From Albidovulum sp. (GTDB lineage Bacteria; Pseudomonadota; Alphaproteobacteria; Rhodobacterales; Rhodobacteraceae): a stretch of 50,740 nucleotides of DNA. Below, piece after piece: positions 1-8,739 of the stretch; position 1 is the stretch's first letter, and every line of letters starts with the position of its first letter. The notes under the pieces are model-generated. The model made no database searches. It was not told the origin of the DNA and saw only the letters and a program-made list of their open reading frames with translations. Both the position numbers and the translations under genes were made by a program. Where the stretch lies: positions 1 to 50,740 of the forward strand of contig NZ_WBUS01000007.1 of the NCBI RefSeq assembly GCF_008933605.1, given 5' to 3'.

Positions 1-729
1 AGCTGGGCCCGACGGACTACGACTTCTTCGAGGACGGCGGCTTCGCCCTTCCCGGCATGCTGATCCGCGCCGACATCGACGCCGCGCAGACCCAGCGCGG
101 CAGGGCGCCGGCGATCGGCATCGTCGGCGACGCCAGCCTGACCGCTGGGGCGCTGGCGGCGGCGGTTGCCCCGCGCCCTCCGGGGCGACCTCCACCTGCT
201 GGAGACGATCCGCGACACCCTGCCCGAGGCGCTGATCGTCGGCGACTCGACGCAGCTCGTCTATGCCGGCAACACCGCTTTTGCCGCCGCGACCCCGGGC
301 AGCTACTTCAACTCGGCCACCGGGTTCGGAACGCTGGGCTACGGGCTCCCGGCCGCCGTGGGGGCGCGGCTGGCGGGCGACCGGCCGGTCGTGGCGCTGT
401 CGGGCGACGGCGGCCTCCAGTTCACGCTGGGAGAGCTTGCCAGCGCCGCCGAGGCGAGGGTGCCGGTCGTCCTCATGCTGCACGACAACAAGGGCTACGG
501 CGAGATCAAGTCCTGCATGATCGCCCAGAACGTCCCGCCCCTCGGCGTCGATATCCTGACCCCGGACCTCGGCACCATCGCTGCTGCCTGCGGCTGGCGG
601 GTGGAACCGCTGCGGTCGCTTGCCGAGCTTCCGGCCCTGCTGAGGCGCGGCGTGGGCGCGGATGGTCCGACGATGATCCTCTTCGGCGATGCCCTGCGCG
701 AGGAGGCGCAGTCCGCCGCCGGTCTTTGA
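1..729 (+). pseudogene. TPP-dependent decarboxylase, 3' part, frameshifted
   Basis: This is the C-terminal part of a thiamine-diphosphate enzyme of the acetolactate synthase/2-oxo acid decarboxylase superfamily; the 5' end lies outside the window. The first ~50 codons are read in frame 3 (LGPTDYDFFEDGGFALPG, then DIDAAQ), which looks like the central domain. From about position 166 the sense continues in frame 1 with GDSTQLVYAGN and the TPP-binding pattern GDGG...HDNKG. The change of frame comes with an apparent loss of some tens of residues of the usual interdomain linker, so the gene is probably broken unless this is a sequencing error. The wording of the motifs resembles 5-guanidino-2-oxopentanoate decarboxylases, but the substrate cannot be fixed. 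It converges with the binding-protein gene at 763-1815. Confidence 0.7.
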
Positions 730-738
730 CAAATCGGA

Positions 739-772
739 GCAGCCGCCCCGACCCCCGCCGGGTCAGGGCTGC
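739..772. terminator. Possible bidirectional hairpin between convergent genes
   Basis: GCAGCC at 739-744 can pair with GGCTGC at 767-772, and the inner bases (CCCGACCC with GGGTCAGG) extend the stem imperfectly. It lies between two convergent genes and overlaps the stop codon of the minus-strand binding protein. There is no clear T tract, so termination is only suggested by position and structure. Confidence 0.3.
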
Positions 773-1815
773 ACCATGGCCGCGGTCCATTCGCGCAGGA
801 AATCGTCCTTGCGGATCCGGTCGAGATTGGCGAGGAGGCCGGGGTCCAGGCGGATCGTGCGCGAGGCCCCGAGGCGGCCGGACGGGGCGCTCATCACCGA
901 TATCTGGCCCGGCACCACGTTGATGGCCGCGATGCCCGCGTCGGACAGCAGGAAATTCAGCATCCGCACGGCGGCGTCGGGATTTGCGGCCGATTGCGGC
1001 ACCAGCGCCGTGCGCAGCAGTTGCAGCGTGAAGTCGTCCGGCTCGATCACCAGAAGGCGCGGGTCCTCTGCGGCGCGGGCGCGGGAATAGCTGCCGACCA
1101 GGTTATAGGCCACCAGGAGCTTGCCGTCCGCCAGATCGTTGATCATCTCGCCGGAGCAGCAGTAAAGCCGGGCGTCGAGGCGCCCGATGACTTCTGCCAG
1201 CCGCCAGAAGGTGCTGCCGAAGGCCGCGTCCTGGCTGGCGAAGAGATAACCCGCCCCCGAGGTGGCCGGATCGTAGGTGCCGACCCTGCCGCGGAATCGC
1301 TCGGGATCCTCGCGCAGGCGGTCGATGAGTTCGCGCCGGGTATGGGGGACTTCATCCGCCGCGAAGGCATCGGAACGCGCCACGATGACAACCGGCTCGA
1401 CCGAGATGCCGACGATCAGGTCCCGCCAACGCGCCGTGCGGGGCACCGCGTCGAGTTCGGCCGAGTCCGGGATCGGCCGGGCATGGCCGTCGTTGGCCAG
1501 CTTCATCTGCAAGTCCATTGCCGAGGAGATCACGAGGTCGAAGGACAGCTTCTCGCGCGCAATCGCGTCGTAGGCCGAGATCGTCGACGCGACGGTGTAG
1601 CGGATCGGCACATCGGGGTTCGCGCCGTGGAAGGCTTCCAGGAACGGCCGTGCCGCCGAGACATCGGTGGTCGAGAGGATGCGGAGCGGAGATGCGGCGA
1701 CCCCCTGCCCCAGCACGAACTCCTCCTCGACATCGAGCGCAGCCGCAGGTCCGGCCAGCATCAGCGCGACACCGAGGATCAGCGCCCTGACCAGGACCGT
1801 GATCGGGCCTGCCAT
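763..1815 (-). CDS. Periplasmic substrate-binding protein of the two-component operon
   Basis: A 350-residue exported binding protein of the ABC ferric/2-aminoethylphosphonate-like solute-binding fold. The N-terminus (from MAGPITVLVRALILG) is a hydrophobic signal peptide ending near AAALDV. The start at 1815 overlaps the kinase stop (TGATG), so it is translationally coupled to the histidine kinase; a longer in-frame start at 1845 would lie inside the kinase gene. No ABC permease or ATPase is adjacent. Binding proteins of this type next to TctD/TctE pairs are plausibly periplasmic ligand sensors that present a carboxylate to the kinase. That role is inferred from context; the family assignment is more secure. 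Confidence 0.75.
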   Translation of the reverse strand: MAGPITVLVRALILGVALMLAGPAAALDVEEEFVLGQGVAASPLRILSTTDVSAARPFLEAFHGANPDVPIRYTVASTISAYDAIAREKLSFDLVISSAMDLQMKLANDGHARPIPDSAELDAVPRTARWRDLIVGISVEPVVIVARSDAFAADEVPHTRRELIDRLREDPERFRGRVGTYDPATSGAGYLFASQDAAFGSTFWRLAEVIGRLDARLYCCSGEMINDLADGKLLVAYNLVGSYSRARAAEDPRLLVIEPDDFTLQLLRTALVPQSAANPDAAVRMLNFLLSDAGIAAINVVPGQISVMSAPSGRLGASRTIRLDPGLLANLDRIRKDDFLREWTAAMVQP

Positions 1816-3239
1816 CAGGCGAGAGGAAGGCTGAAATGGGCGCAAGTGCCACCTCCTTCGCGCGGTTCCAGCCGGAACCGGCCGTCATGCGAGTCGCTGA
1901 CCTCGGTCACCATCGTCAGCCCGAGGCCCGAGCCGACGATGTCGCGGACATTCTCGCCCCTCTGGAACCGGGGGGCGAGGCTGGCGAGGTCGGCCTTGGC
2001 GATGCCCCGGCCGCGATCCAGCACGCTCACGCTCGCCTCTCGCCCGGACACCTCGAGCAGGAGGTCGATCGCATCGTCCGGATTGGAATATTTGATCGCA
2101 TTGTCGAGGATGTTGCGCAGCGCGGTCTCCAGCAGGAGCCTGTCACCGAGAACCACCACCGGCTCATCGGGCCGGCGCCACCGCAGGGACAGTTCGCGAA
2201 GGTCGGCGGTCGGCCGCATGCTGGCGATCAGTCCGTCGAGCAGGGCGCCAAGTTCGACCGGGCCGCGCACCTCGCGGTCGCTGCGCGACATGACGAGAGC
2301 ATGATCCATCAACTGGCTGGCCGACCGCGAACATTCCTCGGCCGAGCGGATCACCCGGCGCAGGCGGGTGCGGATATTGTCGTCCCCGGCCTCATGCAGG
2401 GCGACTTCCGCTTCGGCGCGGATCGCCGACAGGGGTGTGCGGATGTGATGGGCGGCTTCGGCGATGAAGGTTTCGGTCCTGGAATGGGCGAGCCTGAGGC
2501 GCCGGATGAACCCGTTCAGGGCCGCGATGAAGGGCGCGAGTTCGGGGGGGACGCGCTCGGCCACCGGGCGCAGGTCCTGGGGCCCGCGTCTTGACACGCC
2601 ATCGGCGACCTGACCGATGGGGCCGAGGATGGCGCGGGCCGCCAATAGGCTCATCGGCACGGCAAGGACAAAGAACCCGATGCCGAGAAATCCCGCCCTG
2701 CGGGCGATGGCATCGGCGATCGCGGCCTGGCCATGACGGGTCTGGGCCAGCGCGAACTGCACGTCCGTCTGCGCCCCGTCGAAAAGGATGGTGCGGGTCA
2801 GGCTGGCGGCCCGCACGGGCGTCCCGTTCAGCGAGGTCTTGTAGAAGACCGGCTCCCCGCCCGTCGGGATCGCCGCGGGGAGCGCGAGGTTCTCATAGCC
2901 GGTCACCGTCCGTCCCTGCAGGACGACCCGGTAGAAGACCTGATCCTCGCCCATCGCCGACAGCATCGAGAGGACCGTGGGCGGCAGGTCGAGGTCAAGC
3001 TCGTCGTCCTCGGCAAGAAGCCCCTCCGACAGGGCGAGGGTCGCGGCGGCAAGGACCGAATCCTGCGCGGCCTCGGCGGCGCGATCGGCGGTGACGCGGA
3101 TCGCCAGGAACAGCGTCACCGCGGCGAGGGCCGCGGCCGCGAGGAACTGCCAGATGAGCTTGCGCTGCAGCGATCCGCCAAGGCCGACCGCCGCAAGGCG
3201 GCGCGGCAGGGATCCGGGGCCGCGCGCCGGATCGGTCAT
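1815..3239 (-). CDS. tctE: TctE-like sensor histidine kinase
   Basis: A 474-residue inner-membrane histidine kinase. TM1 is at about residues 28-47 and TM2 at about 183-205, enclosing a ~135-residue periplasmic sensor domain of the TctE (2CSK_N) kind. The H-box (AEAAHHIRTPLSAIRAE) places the phospho-acceptor at about His264. It is followed by an N box (RNILDNAIKYS) and ATP-lid motifs (DRGRGI, GSGLGLTMV). The ATG at 3239 overlaps the response-regulator stop (ATGA), which excludes the longer open frame running to 3923. It probably senses a di- or tricarboxylate and phosphorylates the neighbouring regulator to control tctCBA. Confidence 0.88.
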   Translation of the reverse strand: MTDPARGPGSLPRRLAAVGLGGSLQRKLIWQFLAAAALAAVTLFLAIRVTADRAAEAAQDSVLAAATLALSEGLLAEDDELDLDLPPTVLSMLSAMGEDQVFYRVVLQGRTVTGYENLALPAAIPTGGEPVFYKTSLNGTPVRAASLTRTILFDGAQTDVQFALAQTRHGQAAIADAIARRAGFLGIGFFVLAVPMSLLAARAILGPIGQVADGVSRRGPQDLRPVAERVPPELAPFIAALNGFIRRLRLAHSRTETFIAEAAHHIRTPLSAIRAEAEVALHEAGDDNIRTRLRRVIRSAEECSRSASQLMDHALVMSRSDREVRGPVELGALLDGLIASMRPTADLRELSLRWRRPDEPVVVLGDRLLLETALRNILDNAIKYSNPDDAIDLLLEVSGREASVSVLDRGRGIAKADLASLAPRFQRGENVRDIVGSGLGLTMVTEVSDSHDGRFRLEPREGGGTCAHFSLPLA

Positions 3240-3901
3240 GGCAGCGTGAGGCGGTAGCCGAGGCCGCGCACCGTCTCTATGCGCACGCAGGAGCCTTCGA
3301 GCTTGCGGCGCAGGCGCGCGACGTAGACCTCGATCGCGTTTTCCGTCACGCTTTCGGCAAAGGAAAACAGCCGGTCGCAGAGTTGGTCCTTCGAGAAGAT
3401 GCAGTTGGGTGCGCCGATCAGCACCTCGAAGAGGCGCATCTCGCGGTTGCGCAGTTCGCGCGGGTCGCCGGCGACCGTCAGCGTCGCGGTCAAGGGGTCG
3501 AAGCTGAGGTCGGCGAGCTGGCGGGTCGAGCTTGCGGCACCCCCCCTGCGGCGCAGGACGGCACGCGCGCGCGCCTCCAGCTCGGCCGGGTCGAAGGGCT
3601 TGGTCAGATAGTCGTCGGCCCCGCCGTCGAGCGCATCTATCCGGTCCGACACGGCGCTGCGGGCGGTCATCATGATGACCGGCGTCGCATTGCCCTGCCG
3701 GCGCAGCTCGGAGAGAAACCGCCGCCCGTCGCCATCCGGCAGGGCAATGTCCAGCAGGATCAGGTCGTAGCTCGCCCCGCCGAGACAATCGCGGGCCTCG
3801 GCAAGGCTTGCAGACCAGTCGACCGCATGGCCGCCAAGGCGCAGAAGGTCCTTGACAGACTCTGCCAGTTCCACAGCGTCTTCGACGAGAAGGTACCGCA
3901 T
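3236..3901 (-). CDS. tctD: TctD-like OmpR-family response regulator
   Basis: A 221-residue two-domain regulator. The receiver domain has acidic residues near the N-terminus (VEDAVE), phospho-acceptor Asp51 in LILLDIALPDGDG and the conserved Lys in YLTKPFDP. The C-terminal winged-helix DNA-binding domain ends with VRGLGYRLTLP, typical of OmpR/PhoB proteins. It is transcribed away from tctC across a 132-bp intergenic region containing paired GTGTCAG repeats, its likely operator. It heads an operon with the kinase and the binding protein. Confidence 0.9.
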   Translation of the reverse strand: MRYLLVEDAVELAESVKDLLRLGGHAVDWSASLAEARDCLGGASYDLILLDIALPDGDGRRFLSELRRQGNATPVIMMTARSAVSDRIDALDGGADDYLTKPFDPAELEARARAVLRRRGGAASSTRQLADLSFDPLTATLTVAGDPRELRNREMRLFEVLIGAPNCIFSKDQLCDRLFSFAESVTENAIEVYVARLRRKLEGSCVRIETVRGLGYRLTLP

Positions 3902-3935
3902 GCCTTCGGGAGTTCCGACCCAATCGACTGTTGTG

Positions 3936-3953
3936 GTGTCAGGTTCGTGTCAG
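3936..3953 (+). promoter_or_regulatory. Direct-repeat operator candidate for the TctD-like regulator
   Basis: GTGTCAG occurs at 3936-3942 and again at 3947-3953, an 11-bp period that matches one helical turn and the tandem half-sites bound by OmpR/PhoB-family dimers. It sits 80 bp before the tctC start and 35 bp before the regulator start, so it could control both divergent promoters. Confidence 0.45.
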
Positions 3954-4033
3954 CTTTCCGCATAATCGTCACTGCCGCAAGGGGCAGGCCAAGCGAAAAT
4001 GACCTGCCTTCGCAAGCAAGAGGGAGAACCTGG

Positions 4034-5002
4034 ATGAACAAGACTTCGATCCGCACCGCCCTGGGCGGCGCCGTGCTGGCCATGACGCTGGGCGGCAATG
4101 CCTATGCGACCGAATGCATCGCGCCGGCGGACGCCGGGGGCGGCTGGGATTTCACCTGCCGCCAGATCGGCAAGCTGCTTTATGACCTCAAGCTGGTCGA
4201 CCAGCCGGTGCAGGTGACCAACATGGCCGGGGCCGGCGGCGGTGTCGCCTATACCCATGTCGTGACCAAGCGTAATGAGGATGCCGACCTCATCGTCGCC
4301 GCCTCGTCCGCGACCACCACGCGACTGGCGCAGAATGCCTATGCCGGCATGACGGCCGACCAGGTCCGTTTCGTGGGCGCCATCGGCGGTGATCCCGGCG
4401 TGATCGTCGTGGCCAAGGACAGCCCGTTCCAGACGCTCGGCGACCTCGTCGAGGCGATCAAGGCCGATCCGGCCTCGGTGACCTTCGCCGGCGGTTCGGC
4501 GGCGGGCGGCTTCGACCACCTCAAGCCGCTGATGGTGCTTAAGGCCGCGGGTTTCACCGACTTCGCATCGGTCAAGTACATCGGCCTTGACGGCGGCGCC
4601 GAGGCGATCACCCAGACCATCGGCGGTTTCACCCAGGCGATGACCGGCGACATGTCGGAAATCTCGGGCTTCATCAAGTCGGGCGACGTGCGCGCGCTGG
4701 CGGTGCTGACGGCCGAGCCGGTGCCCGGTTTCGAGGAGATCCCGACCGCCAAGTCGCAGGGCTTCGACGTCGAGGTGGTCAACTGGCGCGGCCTCTACGT
4801 GCCCAAGGGCATCTCGGACGAGGCTTTCAATGGCTGGGCCGAGAAGCTGCAGACCGTGGCCGACAGCGCCGAGTGGAAGCAGATCATGGCCGACAACGGC
4901 CTCGCCCCCTTCACCAAGGTCGGCGGCGACTTCCAGGGCTGGATCGACGGCGTCGTCGCCGACACGACGCAGCTGTCGAAGGACATCGGGGTCATCCAGT
5001 GA
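4034..5002 (+). CDS. tctC: Tripartite tricarboxylate transporter, periplasmic binding protein
   Basis: A 322-residue periplasmic solute-binding protein of the TctC family. The N-terminus MNKTSIRTALGGAVLAMTLG is a signal peptide, cleaved near AYATEC. Family features include the early GGGWDFTCRQIGKLL and AGAGGGVAYTHV segments, which correspond to the ligand-binding loops of TctC-type proteins. The ATG at 4034 is preceded by AGGGAGAACCTGG, a good ribosome-binding site; the longer open frame runs over the divergent regulator and is not used. It captures a carboxylate for TctAB. Its stop overlaps the tctB start (TGATG). Confidence 0.92.
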   Translation: MNKTSIRTALGGAVLAMTLGGNAYATECIAPADAGGGWDFTCRQIGKLLYDLKLVDQPVQVTNMAGAGGGVAYTHVVTKRNEDADLIVAASSATTTRLAQNAYAGMTADQVRFVGAIGGDPGVIVVAKDSPFQTLGDLVEAIKADPASVTFAGGSAAGGFDHLKPLMVLKAAGFTDFASVKYIGLDGGAEAITQTIGGFTQAMTGDMSEISGFIKSGDVRALAVLTAEPVPGFEEIPTAKSQGFDVEVVNWRGLYVPKGISDEAFNGWAEKLQTVADSAEWKQIMADNGLAPFTKVGGDFQGWIDGVVADTTQLSKDIGVIQ

Positions 5003-5442
5003 TGGCCAGCGACCGGATCTTCGGTCTGGTCGTGGTGATCGGGGCGCTCGCGTTCTTCGCGGGCGCCCTCCAGATCCAGACCAGCTTTCTCAGCGATCCG
5101 CTCGGGCCCCGCGTCTTCCCGATCCTGATCTCCGGGGCCTCGCTTCTTTGCGGCCTCTCCATTCTCGCCCGGCCTGACCCGGAACCGCACTGGCCGGCCC
5201 GCGCCGCCTGGGTTGCGATGGGCGCAGCACTCGTGGTCCTCGTGGCCTATGCCTATGCGGTCGTGCCCCTCGGCTTTCTCATTCCGACGGCACTCGCCTC
5301 GGCCGCCATCGGCTACCTGATCGATCCGAAGCCGGTGCAGAGCGTGATCATGGGGGCCGCTCTCTCGGCGGTTCTGTACGTCATCTTCAAGTTCGGCCTC
5401 GGCCTGGGGCTCGCCGCCCTTCCCCGGGCGCTGATGGGCTGA
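5002..5442 (+). CDS. tctB: Tripartite tricarboxylate transporter, small membrane subunit
   Basis: A 146-residue membrane protein with about four hydrophobic helices (for example IFGLVVVIGALAFFAGALQI and AWVAMGAALVVLVAYAYAVV). Size and place between tctC and tctA fit TctB, the small integral-membrane subunit. The PLGPRVFPILI segment near residue 35 is characteristic of the family. The ATG at 5002 overlaps the tctC stop by one base, indicating coupling. Confidence 0.88.
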   Translation: MASDRIFGLVVVIGALAFFAGALQIQTSFLSDPLGPRVFPILISGASLLCGLSILARPDPEPHWPARAAWVAMGAALVVLVAYAYAVVPLGFLIPTALASAAIGYLIDPKPVQSVIMGAALSAVLYVIFKFGLGLGLAALPRALMG

Positions 5443-5455
5443 GGGAGCGCGTCGC

Positions 5456-6982
5456 ATGGAAACACTTGCCAACCTCTCGATGGGATTCGGGGTCGCCCTG
5501 ACGCCGTTCACCCTGTTCCTTGCCGTCGCGGGCGCGTTCCTCGGGACGATCATCGGCGCGCTGCCGGGCCTCGGCCCGTCGAACGGCGTGGCGATCCTCA
5601 TTCCCCTGGCCTTCGCGCTGGGGCTCGACGCGACCCAGTCGCTGGTCCTGCTGACGTCGGTCTACTACGGCTGCATGTACGGCGGGCGGATTTCCTCGAT
5701 CCTCCTCAACATTCCCGGCGACGAACCGGCGATGATGACGACGCTCGATGGCTATCCCATGGCCCGCCAGGGCCGCGCCGGCGACGCGCTCGTCATTTCG
5801 GGCGTCGCGTCGTTCATGGGCTCGTTCCTGTCGACCGTGGGCCTCGTCGTAATCGCCCCGGTGCTCGCCTCGATCGCCTATCTCTTCGGCCCGGCGGAGT
5901 ACTTCGCGCTCTACGCGCTTGCCTTCGCGACCCTCGGCGGCATGACCTCGTCGAACCAGGCCAAATCCGCCTTCGCGGCCTGCCTCGGCCTCGGCCTCGC
6001 GGTGATCGGGCTCGACAACGCCACCGGCCTGCCGCGGTTCACCGGCGGCAACCTGCACCTCATGGACGGGATCGACTTCCTCGTCGCCATCGTCGGCCTC
6101 TTCGCCATCTCGGAGATCTTCATCTTCATCGAAAGCCACGGCCGCAGCAGCGCCATCGGCGTGACGCTGGGCAAGCTGACGATTCCCTGGGCCGACCTGA
6201 AGGCGACCTTCGCCACCATGCTGCGCAGCACCGGCCTCGGCTTCATCGCCGGCATCCTGCCCGGAGCCGGCGCCTCGCTCGGTTCCTTCATGGCCTACAT
6301 GGCCGAGAAAAGCTGGGTCGGCTCCTCCGGCCGCTTCGGCAAGGGCGATCCGCGCGGTGTCGCCGCGCCCGAAGCCGGCAACAACGCGGCAGCAGGCGGC
6401 GCGATGATCCCGATGCTGACCCTCGGCGTTCCCGGGTCGGGCACCACGGCGGTCATGCTCGCGCTCCTGATGACGCTCGACATCACGCCGGGACCGCTCC
6501 TCTTCAAGGAACAGCCAGAGGTCGTCTGGGGCCTGATCGCCAGCCTCTTCATCGCCAACGTGGTGCTCCTGGTGATAAACGTGCCGATGGTGAAGCTCTT
6601 CGTGAAGATCCTGATGGTGCCGCCGTGGATCCTGATGCCGATGGTCACGATGGTCAGCTTCGTCGGCATCTTCTCGCTGTCGGGCAGCTACTTCGACATG
6701 CTCGTGATGATCGCCTTCGGGGTGCTCGGCTACGTCCTGCGCAAGCTCGAGGTGCCGACCGTACCGGTGATCCTCGGCATCCTTCTGGGGAGTGCGATGG
6801 AGGACGCGCTGCGCCGCGCGATGGTGATTTCGGACGGCGACTGGACCTACCTCTTCTCGACACCGATCGCGCTCGGGCTCTGGCTCTTCGCGGCCGGCGG
6901 CTTCCTCGCGCCGATGTTCCTGCGCCGGCTGGTGAAACGGCCGCCGATCCCGCCCAGCGACATGCCGCTGGACGCCGACTGA
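5456..6982 (+). CDS. tctA: Tripartite tricarboxylate transporter, large permease subunit
   Basis: A 508-residue polytopic permease of the TctA family. The signature GALPGLGPSNGVAILIP lies in the first quarter, and the second half repeats the glycine-rich pattern as GILPGAGASLGSFMAY, the internal duplication expected of TctA. Further family segments are YGCMYGGRISSILLN and LTLGVPGSGTTAVML. GAGGGAGCG just before the ATG serves as ribosome-binding site, 13 bp after tctB. It forms the ion-coupled translocation pathway. Confidence 0.93.
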   Translation: METLANLSMGFGVALTPFTLFLAVAGAFLGTIIGALPGLGPSNGVAILIPLAFALGLDATQSLVLLTSVYYGCMYGGRISSILLNIPGDEPAMMTTLDGYPMARQGRAGDALVISGVASFMGSFLSTVGLVVIAPVLASIAYLFGPAEYFALYALAFATLGGMTSSNQAKSAFAACLGLGLAVIGLDNATGLPRFTGGNLHLMDGIDFLVAIVGLFAISEIFIFIESHGRSSAIGVTLGKLTIPWADLKATFATMLRSTGLGFIAGILPGAGASLGSFMAYMAEKSWVGSSGRFGKGDPRGVAAPEAGNNAAAGGAMIPMLTLGVPGSGTTAVMLALLMTLDITPGPLLFKEQPEVVWGLIASLFIANVVLLVINVPMVKLFVKILMVPPWILMPMVTMVSFVGIFSLSGSYFDMLVMIAFGVLGYVLRKLEVPTVPVILGILLGSAMEDALRRAMVISDGDWTYLFSTPIALGLWLFAAGGFLAPMFLRRLVKRPPIPPSDMPLDAD

Positions 6983-6992
6983 GGAGACGACG

Positions 6993-8360
6993 ATGCCGAC
7001 CCGTGTGCTGGTGCCTTCCGGGGTTCTGGGCCTTGGCTTCGACCGCAAGGCGCTGGCGCGCGGGGTGGCGATGCGCCCCGACATCATCGCCATCGACGGG
7101 GGGTCCACCGACAGCGGGCCCTACTCTCTGGGCGCGGGGCAGTCGAAATACTCGCGCGCGGCGACCAGGGCCGAATGGCGGGAGCTGATGCTGGCGCGGG
7201 CCGAGGCCGGGGTCCCGCTGGTGATCGGCACCGCCGGCACCTGCGGCGCCGACGCGACGGTGGACTGGATGTTCGACATCACCGCCGAACTGGCGGCGGA
7301 ACTCGGTCAGTCGGCCCGCGTCGCCCGGCTCTACTCCGGTCAACCGGCCGAGCGGGTGATCACCGCCCTGCGCGAGGGCCGCATCGCGCCTCTGACCCCT
7401 GCCCCCGAGATCACCGAGGCCGGCCTCTCCGCCATGACCAACATCGTCGCCCTGGCGGGGGCCGAGCAGGTCCAGGCGGCGCTGGCCACCGGGGCCGAGA
7501 TCGTGATCTGCGGCCGCACCACCGACACCGCGCTGATCGCGGCCCTACCGCTCGCGCGGGGTGACCACGCCGGCGCCGCCTGGCATGGCGCCAAGATCGC
7601 CGAATGCGGCGCGCTGTGCTCGACCCACCCGATGACCGGCACCATCATGGTGGAGTTCGACGCGGCGGGCTTCACCGTCGAGCCCATGGCCGAGGCGGCG
7701 GCCTGCACGCCCTTCTCCGTCTCGGCCCACATGCTCTATGAAAATTCCGATCCGTTTCGACTGTACGAGCCGGGCGGCCACCTCGATGTGACCGCCGCGC
7801 GCTACGCGGCGCTCGACGGCCGGCGGGTGCGGGTCGAGGGTTCGCGCTGGGTTCCGGGCCCCTACACCGTAAAGCTGGAAGGCGCACGGGCGGCGGGATA
7901 CCAGACCACGATCCTCGCCATCCTGCGCGACCCGCGCTATGTCGCGAAGGCCCGCGACTGGGTCGCCGGCCTGCAGGCCTTCCTCGCCGCCGAAATTTCC
8001 CGCCGCATGGGACTCGAACCACTGGCCTATTCGCTGGAGTTCCGCCTGATCGGCCAGGACGGCGCGCTCGGGGCGATGGAGACACGGCGGGGACAGCCGG
8101 TCGAGATCGGCGTCCTCGGCATCGTCACGGCCGCGTCGCAGGCCCTGGCCAGCGAGATCGGCAAGCTGATCAATCCCTTCGTTCTGCACCATCCGCTGAC
8201 GCCCGACGAGGAACTGCCGACCTTCGCCTTTCCCTATTCCCCGGCTACGACCGACCGTGGCGCGCTCTATGAATTCGCACTGAACCACGTGATGCGGCTC
8301 GATGCGCCGATGGACGCTTTCCGTCTGACAGTGACGGAGGTTGGCCATGCGCGTCGCTGA
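6993..8360 (+). CDS. AtuA-like (DUF1446) protein
   Basis: A 455-residue cytoplasmic protein of the acyclic terpene utilization AtuA/DUF1446 family, recognised by the N-terminal IIAIDGGSTDSGPYSLG, LVIGTAGTCGADATVDWM and EIVICGRTTDTALIAALP segments. The biochemical reaction of the family is poorly defined. The gene follows tctA by 10 bp with a GAGGAGACGACG leader, so it belongs to the transporter operon and probably acts on the imported acid or its CoA ester. The next gene overlaps it by 14 bp. The family is reasonably sure; the substrate is unknown. Confidence 0.8.
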   Translation: MPTRVLVPSGVLGLGFDRKALARGVAMRPDIIAIDGGSTDSGPYSLGAGQSKYSRAATRAEWRELMLARAEAGVPLVIGTAGTCGADATVDWMFDITAELAAELGQSARVARLYSGQPAERVITALREGRIAPLTPAPEITEAGLSAMTNIVALAGAEQVQAALATGAEIVICGRTTDTALIAALPLARGDHAGAAWHGAKIAECGALCSTHPMTGTIMVEFDAAGFTVEPMAEAAACTPFSVSAHMLYENSDPFRLYEPGGHLDVTAARYAALDGRRVRVEGSRWVPGPYTVKLEGARAAGYQTTILAILRDPRYVAKARDWVAGLQAFLAAEISRRMGLEPLAYSLEFRLIGQDGALGAMETRRGQPVEIGVLGIVTAASQALASEIGKLINPFVLHHPLTPDEELPTFAFPYSPATTDRGALYEFALNHVMRLDAPMDAFRLTVTEVGHARR

Positions 8361-8646
8361 CATCGCGCTGAAGGTCCGGTCGAAGAATGCCGGCCCCTTC
8401 TGGGTGACGGTCGACATCTTCTGCGGCAGCGCGGTGGCATTCGCCCGGCTTTCGCGCCTGCCCACCGCCGCCATCGCGCGGGTCTATGGCCAGCCGGAGC
8501 AGCTTCTCAAGCGGTTCGACATCGCCGAGCTGAACGTGATCAAGATTTCCTTTCCTCGCCCCGTCGTCCAGGGCAGCCGCGAGGACCGCGACATGCACGG
8601 CGCCCAGTGGGCGCATCTTCTGGCCGAGATGGAACTTGGCGACTGA
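8347..8646 (+). CDS. DUF4387 family protein
   Basis: A 99-residue small protein with the DUF4387 pattern (VADIALKVRSKNAGPFWVTV near the start, LNVIKISFPRPVVQGS in the middle, DMHGAQWAHLL near the end). DUF4387 proteins typically accompany AtuA-like proteins as a second subunit or fused domain, as here. I choose the ATG at 8347 because GGAGG at 8336-8340 lies six bases before it; an in-frame TTG at 8341 would be too close to that site. It overlaps the AtuA-like gene by 14 bp, suggesting coupled synthesis of a complex. Confidence 0.8.
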   Translation: MRVADIALKVRSKNAGPFWVTVDIFCGSAVAFARLSRLPTAAIARVYGQPEQLLKRFDIAELNVIKISFPRPVVQGSREDRDMHGAQWAHLLAEMELGD

Positions 8647-8739
8647 CGACGGCCAGACGTGCGATTGCCCGTTCTAAGCGCAAAACGGATTTGATATCGT
8701 TCCGCGTCCCTTCGCCGGAAAGGGATGGGGAGGCCTGCC

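Noticed and set aside
5387-7108. Long minus-strand open frame opposite tctA and neighbours
   Set aside because: Charged low-complexity shadow frame caused by GC codon bias; tctA on the plus strand has clear motifs.
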